DNA of 64,000 nt from Larus michahellis (taxonomy: Eukaryota; Chordata; Aves; Charadriiformes; Laridae), in contig NC_133896.1 of NCBI RefSeq assembly GCF_964199755.1, forward strand, positions 62,909,142 to 62,973,141, given 5' to 3'. Numbering within the stretch: position 1 is the stretch's first letter; each line of letters starts with the position of its first letter. A program made the position numbers and the translations under genes. Shown here piece after piece: positions 26,200 to 37,600 of the stretch. The notes beneath the pieces were generated by a model. The model did not search any database. It was not told the DNA's origin and was given only the letters and a program-made list of their open reading frames with translations.

Positions 26200-29100
26200 C
26201 TGTAACGTCATGACGGCCAATTATTCCTATTCATCAACGCCAGCAAGAAACCTCTTGAGTTTAACCTTTAAGCATGACCCTTAGACAGCCATGGTAAGAC
26301 ACACAACCCTCGACAATCAGTGGGAGCTGGATGCCTAAACTGATTACAGAATTGGAAATCTCTTGGGTTGCTCACAGCACCGTTAGATCCTCAGATTCAT
26401 TAGCAATTTCACTACGTATCTGCATCCTAAGGATTCTCAGTGAGACACACAGGGTTAGACATCTTTAGATATATCTGTTTTGAAAATAGGACTTAGTCGC
26501 TTCTCTCCCACGCCTTATTCTGCAGCCAAACCACAAAATTGTTCGGTTTTTCTTTCAAATACTCCAGAAGAATAAATTGGATAAATTGGCAGGATGAGTT
26601 CCTCTGGCATTTACCTGATGTTCCCCACAAGACAAATGCACACGTTTTTTGAGAAGCTAATAAACAGCAAAACTGTCAGGGTTAAGTAAACACTAGAGTT
26701 ACTGGAAAAAAACTCTCATATTAGATGCACAATTTGCTGTTATGCACAAATACATGAACCTGAGCTAGAAAATGCAAATTAATGAAGATGGCAGGTGGGG
26801 AACACTAAAGCTCTCAAATACCTTCCAGCCTAGGTCACTCCAGGGCCCTGAGCATGCAGGTAGTGGGTGTGTCCGTCTGATCCCGGGCTTTTCGGGCAGG
26901 GAACAGCCTGTTTCCCCTACGGGAAATAACAGTTGACATTTAACAGTTGAAATAACATGGTGACATTTTGGAGACACCACCGGGCATGCCAGCAGAGCAA
27001 CGCACACGCAGAAAGGATGGAGCCCTCAGACACGCTGGGAGCAATGCCTGGTCTGAGGAGCGATTTCCACCAGGATTTGCAGGGAGGAGGGAAGAGGAGG
27101 AGGGACGCAGGCCAGGCAACATGGGCGGCCATGCTGGGATGGCCACAGGGCTGCAGCTGCATCCAGGGCTGCGGTAAGCACCTCCGAGCCAGCGCCTGGA
27201 GCTGCCATGCTGAGAAGGGCTTAGCACCTGCGATGGAGCAAGCGTGTTCAAGAACCGCTGGATTTTTCAGGCTTTGCCTTGTTTAGTGCAGAGCGGTTTG
27301 AAAGATGAGGCCATAATGGAGCCCTAACTGCTTTTAATAGTCTGGCTTCTATTTACTGGTGTAAATGGAGCCACTTTCGTTCAAAAATTTTAGGAAGTCC
27401 ACCCCAGGTCCCTGCTAATGCAAGTCCTGGCTTGCCCTTGTCTACATCCATGTTCTGCAGCAGCATTACTGCTGGGTCCATGGCTTGGCAGGAATTACTC
27501 CATTGCATGCGCAGACACGGACTCCCAGGAGCTTCTCGAATCTTTAAAGACCCCGAGAACAGAACTGCAGGGAAAGTATTGGTAATAGCCTGCGTCATGG
27601 TAGGAAAATAAATAACCAAACTGTGTGGAAAGGCAGCCTTGTCAAGGGAATACATATTCTGTTCTCATATTTGCCTTAAAGCTTTAAGAGGTGACAGTAA
27701 ACATTGCAACGTGTGAGTCCTGCAAGCAGGCATCCATCTGGAGGGTGCTCACATAAGAACCTCACGATTAGGAAACTGCATTCCCAGGGGACAGTACGTA
27801 CATTTGTTAATGAGGAAGGCAAATATTTTAGGTCTTGCCTGGTCTTCCAGCAGCATTAAGACTGAGTTTTGCTGACCAGTGTTCTCGCACGTGATGTGTT
27901 ACTGGTCGGAATGGCTGCATTTCCAGAGGCTTCTGGAGACTGCTGTGTGGCATAGCAATTTTGCGAAAATTCATCAAGCGAGTTGGAAGCTATCTCTTCA
28001 GAGCACGGAAACGAGGGCACTGGCGGTACTACTTAGTCAACACATATGGTGCTTTGCTACGATTTCCATTTCAGAGTGTACTATCACTTATTCTCTGTTT
28101 TTCTCACAGCTGCTCACTCCCAGCGCTAGCGCACCCAGAATAGTCTGCTGGCGTACAAATAGGGTTCTCCCTCTGCCGCACGCGGCAGCGCTGCAGAGTG
28201 TACCACTCCCTGCTTAATGTTAAGATGGTGTTAATGCCATTAATATCGTTCTGTGTCTTCCTGTCCCCAAGGCACCACAGGTTCCTGGGCTCACTCATTC
28301 TAGTCGGTAGGGCAAATGACAAAAAAAATAGTTACATCCCAATTCAATCAGCAGGGAAAGCATCATCAAGGAAAAAAAGCTCTTACTAGCTAGAAGATCT
28401 TACTAACTCCAAGTATCTACCGCGTGATTCTTATGAGGTTCAAAACTAGCACTCATCAAAGCAGCCCCACTTATAAAGGAGAAATATTGTCTTCAAAGAA
28501 ACCCTGGGCTTTGGGGAGCACAGTTCTCCAAAGTCAAGCTTGTGGTACATCACCACCAGATCCTGACAATGTGACCACTTTGGGCATCGTCACGCTTCCC
28601 AGCCAAGAGGGATGTTCAGCCCTGAACCCTCATCGAATTTTACTCAAGTAGTTTCAGGCCCTGGCATCCCCGGTTATTTCACTTTTCTGTCCTGATCCAA
28701 AGTGTTGCGCAGCCTGCCGTGTCGTTCAGTCAGGTACCCAACTCCCACCTGCTGAGACACTGCAAGAGCAGCAGTCCCTTCACTCCTCATGCTGACAATA
28801 GAGAAGTCTTATAGAGTGCAGTTAAATTAGCTAAAAGTAACTGTGCCCCAAAAGCTTAAGAGGAAAGATTAGGGTAGAGCGCAGGGTGCAATAAAGTATT
28901 ATTATTATTATTAAACAGATTCAAATAGCAAACACATAAAAGAGGTACCAAGAAATACCGAGGCTTCTGCTTTTTTTTCTGTAGCTTAATATATAATTTC
29001 TGTTCTCATTATGTCCTTGGAAGAAGTTTGAAAACTGTGTTTTGCTCTCAAAGCGATTTTCTTTTTTGCCTTTGGCAGATTCCCTGCCATGATGAACAAA

Positions 29101-30488
29101 AATGAAACAAAAAAAATGATGAACAAATCAATAGATATTTTTTTTTCCTCTCTGTCCTGACTTATACAACCACTTGTGTCAGGGCATTATTATAATAAAA
29201 ATATTTACATTCTGTATTTTTATGGACACTTGTATGATGGGATCTTGAAGTCTGGGTGGCACTCCTAAATGTCACTGTAATAAAAGGCAAATATAAATTA
29301 GAGGTGTTTGAACTGTTTTCCTCAATGTATTTTTAACCAATAATTACTTTTTAAACAGAATAATAAATACTCAGTGGTCTAAAGCTTCTAGTTTTCCAAA
29401 CAATAAACCTGACAATCAATTTAAAATAACTACTTGCACTGTCAGCAAAAGGTAAGATTGGATTTTTTGAAAACTAAAACACCCCAAACCAAAGCATTTT
29501 CTATTTTTATGAACGGTCAAGAATTCTAATAATTTTACACAACAAATATGCTGTCCAAAAATATTGGGAGAAACGACGCTTATGTTTCCAACCACTTGGC
29601 TAAATTAATAATACCACACAAATGCTCCCTCTGTTGGTTGATTTTCAAAGCCTATTCCAAATATCACAGTAGCATGCATTGAGTATTTTTTTTTTTCTTC
29701 GGGGGGAAAAAAAAACAACAAAACCAACCCCCCAAAAACCCAAACTCCCTAACTCAAATTGTGGCACACAAGAATAATTTGTTCAAATTATTGTCAATCT
29801 GCAATACAAGATTAATTAAATTTCAACAGCCATTAAGACAAATTGTTTAGATCCAGAACTAAACAATATTCAGACATCAGAACTCTTAAAATTTAATTTT
29901 GAGAGGTTTGCAGGCTAATTTTTGCTAGACCAGGAAAAGTGCTCTCTTGCAGTGGAAAGAATACTCCTGTTATTCTATTTTCTTGTGGAGAGAAAAGGCA
30001 CCACTGTGTATCATTAAGAAAACAGTTCTCTATTAGCATTGACAACAATAATACTAAGGAGGAATTCGGGAGTTTTGTTTACGCACATTAAATTTCCAAC
30101 AAGTAGTTCTTTAGGAGCTGGAGTGGTTTTGTGCAGCGAGGAACCTTCCCGAGCCTAACAGTTGCCATCAAGGAAAAAAATTCTGTTTCCATGGAAACAT
30201 CCGAGGTGGACCAAGCATGGATTAATCAAAATACAATGAAGCCTTTTTGCAAGGTACCAGAAAAAAAATCCAGTTTAAAGTGAGCATTGCTGCTCTTTCC
30301 TTCCATTCACACTGGAAAGCATGGGAAATTCTCCCCAAATGTCTATGTGACATACAGTTTAATTAGCACAGTAAAAAGTTAGGTTTTCTTACATTTATAA
30401 TTAGTGTGTCGTTGTGAACTGGGAACCAAGGATATATTAACATGAAAAAAGAGAGGGAGTGGAATAAATAATTTAAAATTACATTTAC

Positions 30489-30514
30489 ATTCCTCTTTTA
30501 TATTCCTCTTTTAT
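30489..30514. repeat. 13-bp tandem duplication
   Basis: Two exact head-to-tail copies of ATTCCTCTTTTAT (30489-30501 and 30502-30514). Confidence 0.9.
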
Positions 30515-30577
30515 TTGCTACTGATTTTATCAGGTGGCTCTTTTTATATTTAAAAAATTTTAATAGCTTTTTCTGTA

Positions 30578-30619
30578 TTCTTAGTGCTGCAGGCTCATTT
30601 CTTAGTGCTGAAGGCTCGT
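30578..30619. repeat. 21-bp tandem duplication
   Basis: Two head-to-tail 21-bp copies beginning TTCTTAGTGCTG (30578-30598 and 30599-30619) differ at two positions. They lie within 70 bp of another perfect tandem duplication, suggesting local slippage. Confidence 0.9.
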
Positions 30620-33600
30620 TCTGGTATTCAAAATCCAAGCTACGGGTTAGGGATTTTTTGTTGTTGTTATGATTATACACTATATGATATCATTCTTAGC
30701 TACCACCAGAGGAGAAGTTTCTGCTACCAGAATTTAGCTGTGAGTTCTGCCGTTGCCCAGGGTTGAACAAAAGAGACCACGTAAGAGCCAGCCTCCCTTC
30801 GCCAATGTTCTCAACAAAGAAAAACGACAACGCCGCTCCATTTTCATAAGAGCGCTTCCACTGAAGCGGTTCTTTTGTCAGTTTTTTGCGTTAGCAAAAT
30901 AGACACCTTTTTTTTTGGTGATAGCTGAAGTTATTTTCTAATTATTCTATTATTGGAAGACGGTCAAAAATACTCCGAAGTTGTAAAAGCAGCACACAGT
31001 AATTACAATAGAAACCAACAAATGTCAAATGACTGTAAACCCTCCGTTTGTACAGAACATGATACTAATGTCAGAGACACAAAATGCACTTCCACTTCTA
31101 ATCCTACCTCGGACCGAGGCTCCGCTCTGAAAAATTGCCAGCAATAGCATTGGCAGGGTTCCACTTTTGTGTTTTTCAAAGGTTTGGTAGCAAATACACT
31201 CACAGATTTTGTTCCTCTTTATTTTATTACTTTCCAGCGGGGATCTGAGAATCAAGCTGGGTTTTCCATCTCCAGCATCACCATTAGTAATACAGGTTAT
31301 GTCGGCCAAATTATGATCACAATAATCTGTGTGTAGCCCCTCCGTTATTAAGAGATTTGCTCAGACATTACTTGATGAAGAAGCCCCCGATTGGCAAGCG
31401 GCACACGTGGGTACCCTGGTGCATGAGGAGCATGAACGCTACAGTCTCCCACAAGTTTAAATGAAGTAGAAAGCAGCAAACGCTTCACTTCTGTCACTCA
31501 GGCAGGCAGATATGTCTCTGAATGCACAGCAGCTTGCTTCAGGCAACCACCACTGCAGCAGCACATCCTAAGAAACAGATTACAGTCAGTCAGTTATTAC
31601 TTATACTCGAGAAATGTTCATAACATGCTAGATATCGTCTGGGCAGATAAGCTGGCATAGCTGCTTTCGGGGCAGTGTAGGGGCACACACACCCCACTAT
31701 GTGTGCAGCAGTGGCATGCCCATGAGATGCATGGGGCACCACAGGGGACCAGGAACAGGAGGAGTTGCCCAACACAAGTTCAGGTAAGTCTTTGCAAGGG
31801 CACGGGCATGCCGAGCGGTGCAGATGTCCACACCAAGGTGCCAGCCATGGCAGCTAGGGACATATGGAAACACAGCTTCCAGTCCAGTGAGAACATGGCC
31901 ACACATCTAGGGCACAGGGAGGAATTAACTCTTAAAGGACTGCAGGAGAAGCAGGTGCACTCCCATTGCTGGAGGCTGCCTTCCTAGCCCAGCTGCCAAA
32001 CTGGTCTGGAGGGGCAAGAGCACCCCCAGCATGGCAGGACCAGCACAACTGGCTGGAGGGATGGTCAAGCAACATGGCAAACACAAACGGTGTGGCCAAG
32101 CAGCAGGGGCTTCACGTGGAGCTGTGCGTGCTGCGAGACACAGGGGCTGGGAAGAACAAGGAGAGGTTTTGGGAGGCCAGGTGGAAGCAGGTTTGAGAGG
32201 TGTCTCTGTGCCCCATTAGGCACTGCCTCCAAGAGCTTGCAGACCCTTAGCTCTGCCTGCTCCATGCCACATGCCTACACCAGCCCACCTCCCGCAAGGG
32301 CTGCTCCCTTCTCCCACCAGCCCTTTCCCCTCTCTGCAGGGACACACTGAGCCTTTGGGGCTACGACTGCACCAGTGAAGTGGAGGAGCTGAGCCTGGGG
32401 TGATCCACAGGGAAGGGGAGAGGTGGCTCTGGAGATGACCCCAAGGAGCCTGTCATGCAGCTTCTGCTGTACCCACCGGGCTAGGTGTTCATATGAAGGA
32501 GGCGATCTCCTGCCCACCCACCCCCTGCCCCAGCAGCCTGCAAAGAGGAGGAAAGGTTTTATTTATTATTTCTTTGGCTTCTGTCTGAACCAGATTGAGG
32601 CAATTTCTTTCCCCCAACATACATTCTTCCCCCCGCAGCTAGGAGAAAGCGCTTTGAGTCCAGTAGCTCTTCACAGAGGTGCTTTCTTTTTTTGGTCTTT
32701 TTCAATATAAACATGGCTAAAACGACAAAAATCACTAAGAAGGTGCAAGGAAAGCCCACAGGTACGTGCCCCCCTTCCCCACCAGCTCTGCTGGTGCAGG
32801 CTGCCAGGACCCCACCTCGCACAGTGCAAACCCACGTCAGTGTTAGCAAAAATGAGCCAAAGCCACGGTTTTAGGCTCACCAAACCAGCGTTTCCTAGTG
32901 CAACTTCTTTTCACCAGGAAGTATTGATTTGCCCTGGTGGAAATGTCCGTCAGAACAAACACCTCTATGGCAGAGCATCTTTCCCTGCGAAATTAAGTGA
33001 AAAGAGGCCGAAGAAGCAACTTTCTCCTTGCTACCCACAACATCACCTCGCAAGCCAATACAAGACTTTTTTCTTAAGGCAGCCACAGCTTCTCTCCATA
33101 TTTAACGCTGTAAACGCTGGCTTCTTTATAACACTGCATTGTGTATACCCGCAGCACAGGGATGGGGACAGCCGCCTACCTCCCTCGGGTGACAAGGGAC
33201 ATCTAGCGGCATCGCGGCTCCCGGCACCGCCGCCGCGCACAGGCTGCAGGGGCGGCCAGCCCCGGTGCCACAGCAGACACGGCCACCTCACCTGTCCCCA
33301 CGGCATCCCACCCCGCCCCAGCGAAACCCCACGGCTGACACGGGGAGTAACAGCTCGCTGCCGTCCCCAGCCTCGCATCTCACCTCCCGGTGCAGAACCA
33401 CCATCCTTTGCCTCCCTCCTCTCTCGGTCGAGTCTGCTCAGCTCTTTCCATCCTGCTCCACCGTTTTCTTAATAATATATTTTATATATAATAATGTATT
33501 CACAGTAAGAAGCTGATTATCTCAGTGGCAAGGGCTCGTAGTGTACAAGCAAACATGTAGCCTGCTCCCTTTATTCAGAGAAATATACGGCTTAGGAGGA

Positions 33601-36600
33601 ACTCACATCTGCGTGAAAGTAAAATAAATCAGAACACAACTAGGGCAGGACTCTTGAAATTTGCAACCACATGTCCCAGAAAGGTTTTCATTTCGTTCAA
33701 TTAAAAAAGAAACATTTTAAAAAATTACAAGACATGCAGCTCAATTATTTACATCAGTAATAGAGTCAAGACTCTGTCATCAGAAACAGACCTGCACACA
33801 CTGAAGAAATCCATTTGACAGAATTTCAGTTTCCTTAACAAGCAACACCTCGTTGCATGGCTTTTCTCACATTGGTGTGTCCTCCTGGTGAGGGAGTCAG
33901 GTCCAGGCCCCTGGCAGGGAGAAACCAAGCCCTGGAGACTCGGAGAAGAAAGGAAGGGTGGCTCAGGTCAAGGAGGGGAAACGCAAGGGCATCTGAGTCC
34001 AAATCATACCTGTCAGGTAGTTGTTTCATTAAGAAGGAAAATGCTACAGGTGGTAAAACACAAAGCCCAGGGAGTGGTCTTTTAACAACTCACTGATCAG
34101 AGCCTGTTGCAGAGCTTCACAGGGTTTCTGCAAGTCTCCAGCTGGAAGGTGAGCAGCAGTACTGAGTCCTGCCAGTAAGCTAGTAGGAAAGAACCAGTCC
34201 TAACCTTTCTTTCCTTTGGACCATGTGCATTATTTTTATCTTCGCTAACCTTAGAAAGTTTGCCACAGGGGTCCTTCAAGTGGAGCAGCCTCCCCAAAAG
34301 GGACGTCCCATTCTTGTACATCTCCCTGTGCTTTGTTTGGTGGCTCTCCAGCCACTCCTGGCTCCCCACCCTCAGGCTTCCAGACATGCCTTTAGTGACT
34401 CAAATAAGTTCCTGCTGTTGACCAAATCTGTGATTTTCTCTTTATTTTTAATGAACATATTTTAACTATTATAGGTTCAGCCATAATTGATACAAATTAA
34501 ATGTTAAAATGGCAGACCCTGAAAGACTCATAACGAGCACTGTGACAAAACTCTTATAAAAAACCCAAACCCTTTGAAAAATTAGGTTATAACACTAAAT
34601 AAAAAATTCTCTGTACTCACGAATTTAAAGTAAAACATGGCAATTAGGCGATTTAAGCAATGAACATGCAAAGAAGGAATCCAGCTGAATGCCAGGTAAC
34701 AGCCAAACTGTAAACACAAGTATTACAGTAACATTTCTTATTATAGAACTTCATTCTTGTTAAACTTATAATGTCGTTAGATTAAAACTATCTTCATATA
34801 TGTACGTGCTCTTATTGTCAGCAAGTGGAAAAACAGAATGGGTCCTGTGTTGGAGGAGGTGGGGGAGAGAAGGCTGGATTATCCATCTCCCAAACACTGA
34901 GGTGACATTACACGCTGTGGCTTAGGTCCACCTAACAGCTTGCTGTCACTGAAAAGGGATGGCTGTACTTCGCTTTTCCCTGCACGCTTCCTGGTGTCAG
35001 GACTGGCACTCACTTCTCTTGATAGAAAGCCAACTTAACCAGCAAAACTAATGTCCCCATTCTGCCACTCCCGCAAAAGCTGGTTAAAAATGGGTTGTGA
35101 GAAAAGTAGACTGATTGGCATTTGCAGGTGTTCGCAGCACGCATCTGCTATAAGCTAGTTACCATTTTGATCTGCTTCAAGCGCTTCTTTCTCCGCCTAC
35201 AGCTATTACAGCAATTACAACAATTTTCTGGAAGATTCAAAAGCATTTGCTAAGAAACAAGAATCCCAAACTCCTTAAACTTTTTGAGCTCAGGGCAGTA
35301 GCCGTTTTGTGCTTAGTTAGGGAGGTCTGGGGCCACATACGGCTCGTTCCTACTGGGTACAGCTTTTACCCCATGTAAGTGCTTGTATGCAGGAGCCAAA
35401 TTAGGAGTTAGAATAGCCTCTGCTCGCCTCACTCTTCTTTCACTGAGTTTATCTAGGAGGGACATGGCTAGTATACAGGTAAATAAGTGAAAACTATAGC
35501 AGCAGCAGAGCGTTGGGATATTGTCATGTTTGCACCATGCCCAAACACAGGGAAGAGTCCCAAAATATGCGTAAGGACCTCAGAAAGTATTGAGTTTTGT
35601 TTAGAAAAAATTAAATTTCCTAAATTAAAAACCCCTTTTCTGGTTATTTGCCTTCTGCTTTCTCAGATGTCAGGCAATACCTGAATTTCACTTTCAAACC
35701 ATTCCCAGCACCCTCAAGAATCAGGATATCGCAGACTTGAAAAATTGACTGAGATTGTTCTGTAATTGCTCAAATTTCCGACTCCTGACAGTTAGCAAAG
35801 CACTCAACTGCCTCAGGACTCACGATGTAAGCAGTGCCACACTTGCACACAATTTCTCCTCTGCTGTGCAGAGTGTGGTGGCCCTCCTGTCCCCAGTGGT
35901 GCCCAGGGCCACCTTGGTCTCCCAGATGGGGCTACGGTGCTAAGCCAGCGACAGGCTGCCTGGGAGCTACTTTTGTCATAGGATTTACAAGCTTCACCTG
36001 AATAAACCCTCCCAAAAACCTGAGGTTTCAGTTTCACAGGAGGAGTTTTGATGTTTCTGCCTTTCAAGGTAGCATCAAAATGCCTTTTTTTATTATTATT
36101 ATTTTTCTGCCTAGTTTAGGTTTCCTTATGAAGGCATTGGAGGCGGGGGGAAATCACAGGAGTGAAAGAGTAACAGAGGGCTGGAAGCGGTGCTAAACCT
36201 GCTGGGTGGCCAAAGTTCTCCAACCTCAACTTAGAGCCCTCGCGTGGCTGCAGTCCACCTGTGCCTCAGCCTGGGCTTGTCACATATGTTTAAGAATAGC
36301 TGATTTATTTGTTTTCCTCTTGCGTTCTGTTCCAAAAAAAATTATGAAGAACATTTGTGGCTGGGAGGAAGTAAAAAATGGCCCTTTGGGAGGTGCAAGA
36401 AACCCACAGAAACCCTGACTCATCAAACTCACTTCCAGTTTGTTTGGCTGCCTGTCTCCTCACGTCCCTCCCTTTTCCTCTGCAAGCTTCCCCTGATCAT
36501 CTCTCCCAGGTTTCTTGGTTTACTCATTCGCCTTCTTTCCCCCTTCTCCGCAAGGCTCTCAATCTTTTTTTCTTTTCTTTTTTTTCTTTTAAATATTTTT

Positions 36601-37156
36601 ATTTTTTATTTTTTCTTCCTTCCCCAGTTTCCTACTCCCCATACATGTATCCATGTCCCCCCTCCTGCCACCTCCCACAAACACTGTAACCCCTTCGGAA
36701 AAGGCCACAGGCCAAAAAGGGAAGGAGAAAGGGCAAAGCCAAAGCCTTATGGAGCAAAACAAAAATGACATCATCCTCTCATGAGAAACTTTTGAGGAAA
36801 CAAATCTGTCTTTTCCATTTGTTATTTATCCTGGAAAAAAAAATAAAATCAATTTTTGCTATTAAAGCATTTCACTGAAATTCTAATAAAATGAATCTTA
36901 CATGTGCACCTGTACATTCTCTTCTTTTTCTTACCCTCCCCGTTTTCCTTCTCTTTTTTCTGACCAAAACCAGTGTGGTGCCCTGCGCAGAAATACGTAA
37001 CCCATAATCTCATTTTCCCTGCAGCTCATCATGGCCATAACACATATGAGCAACTCAAATACATAGTTGGCAAATTGCTGCCACAAGTGAATGATAAAAA
37101 AAACATCCCAGGGAACACATGACACCTTTCGTGGCCCTTCCACTGCTCAGAGCAGA

Positions 37157-37600
37157 CAGAATCACAGAATTGTAGGGTCGGAAGGGACCTCTGGAGATCA
37201 TCTAGTCCAACCCCCCTGCCAGAGCAGGGTCACCTACAGCAGGTTGCACAGGAACGCGTCCAGGCGGGTTTTGAATGTCTCCAGAGATGAAGACTCCACC
37301 ACCTCTCTGGGCAGCCTTTTCCAGTGCTCTGCCACCCTCAGGGTAAAGTTGTTCCTCCTCATGTTTAGGTGGAACTTCCTATGCTCAAGTTTGTGCCCGT
37401 TACCTCTTGTCCTGTCCCTGGGCACCACTGAAAAGAGCCTGGCCCTATCCTCCTGACACCCACCCTTTAAGTATTTATAAGTGTTGATAAGGTCCCCCCT
37501 CAGGCATCTTTTTTCCAGACTAAAAAGACCCAAATCCCTCAGCCTTTCTTCATAAGTTGAGAGGTGTTTCAGTCCCCTAATCATCACCTTCTCCTGCCTT
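37157..37600 (-). mobile_element. CR1 LINE 3' fragment (antisense)
   Basis: On the + strand this opens with AGAATCACAGAATTGTAGG and GGAAGGGACCTCTGGAGATC, the reverse complement of a CR1 3' end. It then follows the ORF2 C-terminus backwards. On the - strand a frame (37234 leftward limit) encodes recognisable pieces including [20 protein letters not shown], then the NTYKYLKGG and [20 protein letters not shown] stretches. It is truncated at its 5' side near 37.6 kb. The [10 protein letters not shown] type and the GACCTCTGGAG 3' end differ from the 45.7 kb copy, so it belongs to a different CR1 subfamily. Confidence 0.95.

Larger units (their letters stand above)
26231..37156. other. Long gene-poor stretch, no gene recognised
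   Basis: Nearly 11 kb without a recognisable exon or transposon. The part from about 28.9 to 30.5 kb is strongly AT-rich, with several TAATTA/TTAATT-type motifs and no detectable repeat family. It contains an (ATT)n run near 28897-28914, an A/C/G low-complexity tract near 29686-29752, and small tandem duplications at 30489-30514 and 30578-30619. A GC-rich patch at about 33.16-33.42 kb has no conserved coding frame. T-rich low-complexity DNA lies at 36559-36617. Confidence 0.5.
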
